From NCBI GenBank assembly GCA_013365365.1, contig JABVXU010000746.1, forward strand, positions 1 to 22,646: DNA of 22,646 nucleotides, in the 5' to 3' direction. The notes below the pieces were generated by a model that ran no database searches, was not told the origin of the DNA, and saw nothing but the letters and a program-made list of their open reading frames with translations. This stretch comes from Cruorifilaria tuberocauda. Its lineage: Eukaryota > Nematoda > Chromadorea > Rhabditida > Onchocercidae. Shown piece after piece: positions 1 to 11,000 of this stretch. Numbering within the stretch: the stretch's first letter is position 1; each line of letters begins with the position of its first letter. A program made the translations under genes and the position numbers.

Positions 1-1980
1 ATATTGCTATTATTTATTAATATAATAAAAATAATATTGCTATTAAATAATTGCTAACATATAACTGAAGTGATTAGCAAATTATTTATCTGTTTATCGC
101 AAAATTCAACTTGAAATCAAACTTGAAAGAAACAAAAAGAAGCATAAATTTTATTTCTAATCTTTCTAATTAATTATAATTATACTTGTTAACATTGATT
201 TTATTCGCTAATAATATATTTTATGGTATGAACAGAGAATTGAATGATTAATACACAAAATTAATAGCAGTTTGCCATGCTTAAAACGAATTCCGAAAAG
301 AATTCTATCATCCGATTTCAATTTTTTTTTTAATTTGAAAAATGAAAAAAAGAAAGAAAGAAAATGATTTGTTGTTATCTAAAAGGGAAATATTAATTTT
401 GTTTTGTATTAATGCATGAAAAATGTTATTATTGCAATAGACAAATGTAAAGTATTACTTTGCATAATTATCAAAAATTATAAAAATTGCTAGATAGATT
501 AGCATAATTATCATTATAATGCTATGAATAGCTAGATGGATCATTACAATTATCATTGAAATATGATTATGATTTCAAATTTTAAAGTATTTTAAAGATT
601 AACTTATAATCATTTTATCCATTTTAATCATGGATTTAAAAATTGACATGCTTATATAGCTATAACTATTTAAACAGAATTCCAGATAATTCTGTAAAAC
701 AAATGGAAAGAATAATTTTTTATCTCCCATTAAAAAAAAGAATTTTATCGCATTGTTTAATTAAAATTTCAATTTTAAATAGATTTAAATGAATCGAAAA
801 CAGTGATAAATGAAGTTTATTATAAAGTTTATTATACAATTACAATAAAAATTCATTTCAATTAATTTACATTTTCCATGAGAAAAACAAGAGAGGAAGG
901 GAGAAAGAAAGCTCGAGAGAAATTAGACGGGGAAATTCATGATAAAGAAATATTTTAATTTTTTAATATTGTCATCTCTTTTTTAATCTTTTAAAATATT
1001 CATGAATGTGTTAGCTTAGTTAAAAGCATTTTTGCTTTTCATTCAATGGAATTAAAAATTGTCAAGATTTTAAGCTTTAAGCTTACTTCATAAGATTTTA
1101 ATCAAACAAATGAGAGAAATGACTTTTCTCTTTTTTTTTTTTTGATTTTTAGCTATTCATTTTTTCACACAATTTTTTAATATATTCGAAAGAAATTTTA
1201 AATACTAAAATTGAAATTTAAACTGTAATATATCAATTGGAAACATTGGGATAAGAAAGAAAGAATGTCATTTTTTTCAAATTTAAATTATCACTTCAAT
1301 TTAATTATCACTTTAACTGATATGTTCAATTTTAATTACAATATTGTTATCTGTTTGCTAATTCTACTCTAACCTTTGCAATTAAGTTTGACATTTATCG
1401 AAAAAGAAAATTGGAAGTAAGCAATTTTTGAAGTATTGAAAATTTAATGATTATATCACAGAAAAAAATTGTATGCGATGAATTAGAAGTAAAGAATGAA
1501 AAAAGTGAAAAAAGAGCTTGAAATCAATGTTGAAAAAGAATGAAACAAATAGAAAAAGACTATTAGATGAATTATTATACTTCAAGAGAAGAGAAATAAA
1601 TATTATAATATTTGAAATTTCTTTCTATTATTTTATTATTTCATTAAATTTTTAGATAATATAATAAATTCTGAATCCTTAGTCGTTTGAATACTTTTCC
1701 TTACCTTTAATTTATAGTAAGATACTTTTCGATACTTAATATAAATTAAAAATAAGTCGTTAAGTTATTTTAGACATCAAATAAGTCATTAAGTCATTTT
1801 AGTCATCAAATAAGTCATTAAGTCATTTTAGTCATCAAATAAGTCATTAAGTTATTTTAGTCATTAAGGTGATTAATACAGATTAAAAATACTTTAGTCA
1901 TTAGGGTACTTAATATGGATTAAAAATACTTTACTCATTTCAAATTTGTCAAAAAATTTCATTTCTGCCGATATTTTCAG
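1..1980. other. AT-rich non-coding stretch, probably the 3' part of a large unc-80 intron
   Basis: No reading frame with codon bias or credible splice borders was found on either strand. It holds A/T homopolymers, a purine-rich patch at about 886-930 and a tandem repeat at 1754-1869. Because the next exon begins in the middle of UNC-80, this is more likely intron than intergenic DNA, but that is inference. Confidence 0.5.
1754..1869. repeat. 29-bp tandem repeat, about 4 copies
   Basis: Units start at 1754, 1783, 1812 and 1841 with the form AAGTCATTAAGTCATTTTAG followed by TCATCAAAT. The first and last copies carry a few substitutions. Directly after it, 1871-1940 holds two diverged copies of a GATTAAAAATACTTTA-containing unit. 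It lies about 110 bases before the first recognised exon. Confidence 0.85.
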
Positions 1981-2036
1981 GTCTTCATACGCTTTTTGTC
2001 GAAAATCTTTTGGCACGAAAAGAAAACGTTTACAGG
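1981..2036 (+). CDS. unc-80: unc-80 exon 1 of window (basic segment)
   Basis: The 3' splice site is GATATTTTCAG and the donor is CAGG|GTAATG. The exon takes one base from the previous codon and leaves one base (phase 1). It encodes SSYAFCRKSFGTKRKRLQ, a Lys/Arg-rich stretch. The phase fits the next exon exactly, where G plus TA gives Val. Similarity to UNC80 is not decisive for so short a piece, so support is mainly the good splice sites and phase. Confidence 0.55.
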
Positions 2037-5000
2037 GTAATGAAAAAAAAAAGTGCTCGTTTTGTTTGTAGTATTATCAATTCTTAGTTATTTTATCAGT
2101 TTATCAGTCTTTATCAGTATTTATCATTGCTTTCTCTTTCAATTACTTGTTTGATATATGTTTTTTCTGAATTTTAATACAGAACTCTTATAACTTTAAT
2201 TACACGTAAGTGTCTCGCAAGTATAGAATTCACGTTTTGCTTGAATGAAAGTGTAAATAAGAGATAATTCTGAAATGGAATGAATTTTTTGAACTGATAA
2301 AATTATCAAAGAAGAAAAAAGCAAATTCTTATCATATCTATTAAAAATACTGTAAAGTGAGCAAAGCGTGAATTTAATTTCCAAAATTTTACAGTAGTAT
2401 ATTTAATTTATCAATTGGATATTAGTAATTTTAAGTAATTCAAGTATCATCTCTAAGTATTTGAATAAGAATTAAGTAGTAATGTTAAAGGATATGATAT
2501 TGGTCTTATCAAAAGGTACAAGTGAAGCTCGCATTGCTGCTGCAAATTTATTATTTCATTATTGGCCTAATCATAATAAGCATATATTACATCGTAAATC
2601 AATTCAGTATCGTATTCAAGGTAAATTAATTGAAATTTTTTTGAAAATTTATTAAAAATTACTCGCTAAAAAAGATAAACATAAAGTGAGAAAGATAAAG
2701 TAAAGAAAAAAGATATAGTAAAAAAATAAAGTAATAAAGATAAAGTAAAAAAGATAAAGTAAAGTAAAAAAGATAAAGTAAAAAGTTTTTTTTTTTGGTA
2801 AACTTATTCTAAAAAACTTTAAATTTATAAATTAATTAGCAAAAAGAGAATTTAATTTAATTAGATCAATTTGCTAGTAATGATAGCTTTTGAGATTTAC
2901 ATGAAATTTCATTCTACAGCTTGGACAAGTGCGCCATGTCAGAATACCAAATGTGTTGATGATGAGCCAAGGTAAATCTGATAATTAATTCATTTCTTTT
3001 TAAATTTACTTTACTCATATCATTCATTCTTAACTTATCAAATATTCCACAAAAATATCGTACAAATCGTTATCAATCAATGTGAATGATAAACAGATTA
3101 ATTAAATATTTAGTGCAGAAAAAATTCAATTTAAAATTTAGCTAATATTAAAAAAAAAAAATTATCATTAGGATTGATATGATAAGTGTTAAAGTTTAAG
3201 TTACTTTAAGTTCCTCTAAGTTAAAAAAATATTTGATAAAAATAAATTTGCAGTGTTCGTTACTGTTTTGATCCATTAATTTCGACAAAGTACGGTGAAA
3301 CAGCGCCACCGATATTACTCTGCAAGAAATGTGCTGAAATGATAGAAAGTGATGATAAGATATCAACGATACCAATTTGCATGCCAATGTCAGCATCAAG
3401 CAATGTAGTTTGTCAAAATAAGGTTAAAATTTTCATTTATTTTGATTTCCAATTACACATTTAATTAATTAATTAATTAGTCAATTAATGTCAACTATCA
3501 TTTTATCATTTCCAATTATACATCTGATTAATTAATTAATTAATTAATGTCAACTATCATTTTATCACTGTTCAATTGTTTTTTTTTTGTAAATTTATCA
3601 AATAAATAATGAATTTTATGATATTTATCGAAATCTTATCAAGATATTTCACACGCTAATTTGCATATTATCAATAGGGTTGTGAATCATCAAAACGACT
3701 TGCTGTTGGAATATGCTTTTCCGAAGATTGCATTCGATCACATCAGTATGTTCCATTAAGACTCTGTCAGGTATAACATTATCATAATAATTAATAATTA
3801 AATCATGATAATTAAGTGATAATTAATGAAATTATCACGATTTACATAATTAATGAGATAAACAAATTTTAAAATTCTAAATTATAGGTGTGAAAGTTTT
3901 TTTAATTTAAAATTAAAATCATCATCAATCTCAAGATCTTCTTAAAAACTATGATAATTGTAGATTAAAATTAATAATATGAAAATTAAAACGAACAGAG
4001 TATTGAAATTAAAATTAATAATATGGAGATTAAAACTGATAATATAAATATTAAAATTAATAATATGCATATTAAAATTTTAATAATATGATTATTAAAT
4101 TAATATATGAACGCTTAGAATGTATAATATGAATATTAAAATTAAAATTAGTCATGTAAAAATTAAAACTAATAGCATGAAATTAAAATTAGTAATACTA
4201 GTATTAAAATCAATAATGTGAATATTAAAATTAAGTTTGATAATTTGAAAATTAAAATTAATAGTATGAATATTAAAACTAGTACTATGAATATTAAATT
4301 AATTAATATGAATATTAAAGTTAATAATTTGAAAATCGAAAGTAATAATATGAAAATTAAAATTGATTTTTACTGAGATATTTTGAATTCAGGAATGTTT
4401 GATTGCGCTTCATAATGTTAGCAATAAGAAGCATATCAATCATCGTATCATGGAATGTGGTTGGGGAACAGAGATTGAAAGAGATATTATTGAAGCTATT
4501 GTTAAACTTTTAAAAGAAACTTCCGCTAATTTAGAAGGTTTATTCAAATTTTAATTAAATTAATTATCACGATTTCTTTCTCTTTCCAATAAATTCTTTT
4601 CGATTATTGCGCTTTTCAATTATTTGGAATTTCCCTCTTTAATATGAAAATATCGATTTTTATGAAATTTTCACATCAAATTTTAAATTTGCTAAGATTA
4701 AATTTATGTTTTTAAATTTAAGCTAGATTAAAGTTGATGATTTTAAATTTGATAAATTGATAAATTTATTCGTCAATTGAAATAGGAAGAATTTAATTTA
4801 TAAAACTTAAGCAAAGTATTTTATTCTTAAACATTGAAAATATGATAAGCTTAATAATTAAGCCTAATAATATTAGGTAATTGAAGGATTGGAAAGTGAA
4901 GGTAAGAGGCCAAAATGGTTACGACAATTGGAAGGTGGCCATACTCTCGGACGTGAGATCGATAGAATGGCTGATGAACGACGAGCATTAAGTCGTTTTG

Positions 5001-8000
5001 GTATTTGGCTTCTTGCAACAATTTGTCCACCTATACCAGAAGCTAGACCGGTTTGTTATTTCTTATCATCAATACCAGAAGCTAAACCGGTTTGCTATCT
5101 CTTATCACCAATACCAGAAGCTAGACCGGTTTGTTATTTCTTATTATCAATACCAGAAGCTAAACCGGTTTGTTATTTCTTATCATCAATACCAGAAGCT
5201 AGACCGGTTTGTTATTTACATATGCTGCTAATATGCTAAATATGTTTAAATTACACTGAAGGCGAGTAGCACCATTAACGATCCGAAAACAAATAACTTC
5301 TAGCATGATCCAGATTTAGTTCATTTTAATCAATGCAAAATAGTCTGAAGTATAATTTAAAATGATCTTTGATCTGAGCTAAATTTAAATATTTGAAAAA
5401 ATTTCATGAAAATTTTTTTATAGAAAGCATTAAAATGCATGAAAACCAGCTATTTAAATCTTTGATTTTAGAATTTAAATCTTAAATTTTACAATCATTA
5501 ATTTTAGAATGATAAGAAAAGAATGAAATTTAATTTATCAATTAAATTAACAGTGAAATTTATCAGGAAGGAATTTATAGGAAGCGATCGCTTATTTGTT
5601 ATCAATGTTGTTACAATGGTTTGCAACAACCGCTCTGTTACCCAATGATTCGATCGGTGCTTCCTTAGAACAACTCAAAACTGATGTGATTCTTCCTCTC
5701 ATAACTTTCTTATCACTTATATCAACTTATCAGCTTATCATTTGAATTATTCAATATATCAGAAGGAGTAGGATAGTAGGGAGAAAAGGGAAGAAACGAA
5801 GAGATCGGATACAGTTAGTTAAGAGAAAATAAAATTTACATAAGTTAGATGATCCAGAATTATGAATCGAAGATGAATGAAATCATTAATCTCATTTTAA
5901 TTATCGTTCACTTAGAAAAGAAGTGATGCAAATGCTAGATTGAGTTCATAGGTCAACAGGTATGCTAAATGATACTCTTAATTTTATCGCGTTAAATCAT
6001 CAATTGATAAAAGTTTCCAAGCAAAACAAGATGTGTGAATTTAGTAATTTCCGGAAAAAGCGAAACTTTAAATTTACAATAAAATAAATAATATAAATTA
6101 AAATATAAGTTAAGAATAAATTATAAATTGAAATTTCTATTTGAATTAAAATCTAAAGATTCTATATAAATATTAAAATTAAAATTTCTATCTAAATTAT
6201 GAATTAAAATGAATTAAAATTTTCAAAGTGCTATATTAGTATAGAAATTTGATAATCGATTGATCTATTTCATATCAATTATAATTAATGATATTCATTA
6301 TTAAATTTCTATGCTAATATAGCACCTGGAAGCTTTAATTTACATTATTTATTTAATTACAATTATTTTTTAATTAATTAATCTGTGAAGATTTTTCATT
6401 TTTATATTTGCTAAAAAAAGCTTTCGCAGAATGGAAAAAAAAGGAGGAAAGTAGAGAGAGAAAATGAGAGAGAAAGAGAGAGAGAGAGAAATAAAAAAAA
6501 TAATGGATGCAAGAAAATTGATTAAAATGATAAATCAATGATAAGCATTTAAAAATTGTTGGCATTATTTCAAAATTTATCGCATAATAATAAATATATT
6601 CAAAGTAGAAAATGGCTTTTAGATATAAATTAATTAATTGCATGGAATAATTAATTAATTACCTTTTCATCTCTATTTTTACTTAAAATGAGAAGGAATT
6701 ATTCATAGAAGCATAAATAAATGAGTACATTGCATCCTAAATTTCATCCTGTTTTTCTTTCTCTTTTTTTTTAAAAATTTATTTCTTACTTTTATTTCTA
6801 AATTGTTTTTTTAAATTTATATTTGAATTATAATGTATTTTGTTAAAATTAAATTTCTCTTAAAATTTTTTTTTTGCTTCATATTTTGTTAATTTATATT
6901 TAAATTTATTTTAAATAACAAGAATACATGAATACTTATGAAATTTTATAATTGATATTTAATTAACGAATTAACAAATTTTGTTTTAGAGCTTTCTTTC
7001 TTTTTTAGTTTGTATTGGATTGGATTAATTTGGCAATTACAAATCATTATGAAAATTTCGTTGAAATTTTAATGCCAAATCCACCGGAATATGCTCAGGT
7101 GATTGAAATTTCTATTATTAGATATTTGAAATTTAAACTTAGCTCATGGAAAATTTTAAGCGATTGAAATTTAATTTAACTATTATAGTAATGTTTTTGA
7201 TAATTCAAATGATTTAATTAATTCACTCTGGAAAATAATACTGAAATTAATTTGATAATACAAAGAATACAATTATAATTTCAGTAATTTGAAATTAATT
7301 TGGAAAAGGTTTTTTTTGTTTCTAAACAGGTTGGTGGTTCCTGGAATAGGTTGTCAACAAAAAAAGAGCAAATGCGTGATGGACTTCATAAACTTTTTGC
7401 GATGATGCCTTATGACGTAATCACGTTGAGTATGTGGAATCGATTGATACCGGAATGGATGCAAAGTATTTGTGAGCTATTAGAAGATGATGACTTTTCT
7501 GAATTCAAAATATTACTTAGGTATTACTTTTATTTGAATTTGGAATACACAGATATTCTTTGTATGAATTAATTTAATTTAATTTATTGACTAATTTATT
7601 GATAATTATCTTTACTGTATATTTAATCATTTTAGTCTGCAAGAATTTAATTTAAAATGAAAATTGAAATATGAAAATTAATTTAGGATTGCTATATATG
7701 TGTTTTTCTAAATGTTTTTTTTAGCAAAATATTTGAACCTGATCTCCGTCCTTTGCCGTTCAGTAATGAGCAGCTGTATCAGTTTATCACTGATAACTTA
7801 ACATCAAACGATGAAAGAAATATTTCAAATGCTCTCGACTGGATTTATGTCAGAATTTGAATTTCATTATTACGAGAATAAATAAAAGCTTCACTAAATT
7901 CTAAAAAGTTTATATTTGAATTTCATTAATAAATAAAAGCTTAAGCTTATCGTTTCACTAAATTCTAAAAAGTTTAAATTCTAAAAAGTTTATATTTGAA

Positions 8001-11000
8001 TTTTATTATTAAATAAAAGCTTAAGCTTACCGTTTCACTAAATTCTAAAAAGCTTATATTTTTTGAGTTTGAAATTTCCAAAATTAGTAATTATAATCTT
8101 GTTCAATCTCTTTTTTGCTTTTTCCTGAACCAACAGGAATTAAACCTGATTTGATAAGTTTATTGAATCGAGTATGTCCTTTAATCTTTCTAATATTAGG
8201 ATTTTCAACTTTGCGAGATATTCCATCTTTATTTACAGAATTTAGCGTAAAAATACAATACTTACAGTGCTCACTAAAGTTATATAAATTGTAAATGAAG
8301 CACTTTTATTATGAAATACTCTATATTAAATGAAAACTTTTAAAAAAAATTCCATAAAAAAAAAGAAAATTTTGATAAAAATTTCTTGAGTGATAAGCGA
8401 TCAAGTGATTATAAGTTATAATCAAAGATTCGTTATGATAAATTCACTATAGGCTTTATCACTGATGGAAATTTCAATACCACTTTCAATCCTACTTGAT
8501 GCATTTTCCAAATGTGCTTCACAAATATCAGAAATGGAATTGAAACGAAATAGTGAAAGTGGTTTAGAGGAGGAACGTATTTCTCTACATGTTTCCATGA
8601 TTGATATCATATCACAACAGGTATTTCTTCCTTAATCGTAATATCAAATAATAAATTAAAAATATTAAGTATGATTAGAATAATTGATAATTATCTAAAT
8701 TATTTCTAACGATAACGATTATAGTATCAAGTTAATTGTAATATCAGGTTAAAAAAGTATTTCATTTCAAATTATCCAATACTAATATCAATACGATTTT
8801 TATGTTTAGAATAATTTTAGTATGATTAGAACAGTTGATAATTATCTAGATTATTTCTAACGATAACGATTACAATATCAAGTGAATTATTATATCAAAA
8901 TAATCGATTATAATATCAAGTTAAAAAAGTATTTCATTTCAAATTATCCAATACTAATATCGATACGATTTTTGAATCTTCTCTTTTATTCGAATTATTT
9001 TTCGATTAAAATTTTAATTTTATGTTATAATATATCAATCGCCATATTATTAATTTTAATTTCAATACTGTCAGATATATCCTTATCATAATGATTAATG
9101 AAATTAGCATGATTTTGCATAATTAATGAGATAAACAAATTTAAAAATTCTAAATTATAGATAATGATAAAGTGATGGATGTTTATGATTAATTAATTAA
9201 TTAATTGTTTAATTGGAAAATGTAAAACATGAATGGGATATTTGTATAAGATAAAACGGAACAGTGAATGAAATAATTAGTTTAATTTTAATTTCAATAC
9301 TTTTAGGTATATCCTTATCAACACTATCAGGTATATCCATATTTCATAAATGATGAAATATTGTTCCAGATATGTTTAAGTGATCGATCACAGCATGAAG
9401 TAAATCAGATAGCTAATTTGATCTTTTCCACATGTGCTATAATATTGCAAAAGCCATTTGCACATTGTAAGCATAATTGTGATAATCCGGAATTGGATGA
9501 ATTTCTGGATTGTCCCGCTTGTCAACAATCGGTTTTTGTTTATCAGACTGTTGCTCGACTCATGGAACGTTTATCTCCCAAGCAGCAACTTTGTATAATT
9601 GTTCATGATGAGGTAATCATAATATCAGTGCGGTTTTTTTTTTAAATTTATTACTGATAATTTCATTTTCATTTTTAGTCAACAACTGATTGGAAAACGG
9701 AAATTTCCAATGTTTCACCGGAAAAATCATCAACTGATAAATATGCTCCATCAGTGATAGCACCCGTATCAGCAGATACATTATTATTATCATCGTCATC
9801 ATCACCATCATCATCATCACCATCACCATCACTCATTCCAAAATTAGGAACAAAACGTGACGCTAAGCTTAAATTTCAAACAGTTCATGAAGCTACTATT
9901 CATGAAGAAAGTGTTGAATTTGTTGGCATATTACCTAACCAAGAGGTTTGTATGAAATTACGTTTACGTAAAAGAATTGAAAGAATTACGTGAAATGACA
10001 AATCATAGATGATAAGGATAAGCCAAAAATGGTAATTCTTAGCTTACTTAACTGAATTCGATGATTTTATCTTATATTACTGTTACTCTACAAAGAATCT
10101 CACGTCACTCTCCACAATAATCTTACGTCAGCAGAAGAAATGCAAAATTAAATTTATTTCTTTTTCAAGCATTGATATTTATCATTGTTATAATTTGTTA
10201 TGATATGATATGATAGTATGGAAGATAAGATAATTTTAAAATTAATTAAATTAATTATGAAAATAATTAGGTTGAAACAGCGATCGCACATGCAACAACA
10301 CTGACGGAGAAAGATGTCGGATGTGAACGATATCATATCATAACATCATCATCATCATCATCATTGGCGGAAAATGTTGAAGGAGCACTGGTGAAGCGCA
10401 AAGCAGGAAATGAAGCAAAAATATTCTGGAATACCTCAGTGGGACGTTTCCGCTTCTCACTTTCCGACCTACCGCCTCAACTTTCTCTTATCCATTCCAT
10501 TTTAACGGTTACTTCAAATCATTAGTTGATGTTGTGAAAGTAGTAAAATTTGTTTGATGAAAAAGTATTTCTTAAGAATAATTAATTAATTAATTCTTGT
10601 CTAAAATAGTTATCGTAAATTTTTTTTTTGCATTATTGAATTTCCTTTTAGTTTAGCTTTTATTAAAATATTAGCTGCTTTTTTGGCTAAACTTATCGTT
10701 TTGTTGTTATCATGGAGAGAGTAAGTGTGATAGTGAGTTATCTTCATAATTAACAGATATATCATAAGTAACTGTTTTTGAAGAATAATTGATAATGATA
10801 TATGAGTATATGTAGGTATGAATATACATAAGTATCTATAAGTACATATATAAGTGATATAAGTACACATAAGTATTATAAGTATACCTATTATAAGTAT
10901 ATTTAAGTATATATAAGTATAAATCATGGAGAGATTGTGATAGTGAGTTATCTTCATAATTAGATAGATTTGTAACTGTTTTTAAAGAATAATTAATAAT

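Larger units (their letters stand above)
5686..7008. other. Intron 8 (1.3 kb): purine tracts, palindrome, (GA)n
   Basis: It holds a purine-rich tract at about 5758-5830, a 98-bp palindromic element at 6228-6325 (listed separately), and a GA-rich microsatellite at about 6430-6495. The remainder is A/T-rich. Open frames on the minus strand here have no coding character. No exon is missing between exons 8 and 9 because their join matches UNC80 without a gap. Confidence 0.7.

Noticed and set aside
886..935. Purine-rich AAGAGAGGAAGGGAGAAAGA as a coding fragment
   Set aside because: Stops in all frames nearby and no splice sites; a simple purine tract.
4998..5231. Second open frame (Tyr/Gln/Phe-rich) over the 39-bp repeat
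   Set aside because: A repeat with a period divisible by three stays open in more than one frame; this is a shadow of the exon 7 repeat.
6374..6643. Minus-strand 89-codon frame with a hydrophobic, Ser-rich translation
   Set aside because: It is a translation of the GA microsatellite and AT-rich intron, with no start context, splice sites or similarity.
8137..8171. Possible exon after CCAACAG reading GIKPDLISLLNR with a GTATGT donor
   Set aside because: Its phase does not fit exon 11, and the join of exon 11 to 8453 already matches UNC80 without any gap, so it is a chance open stretch.
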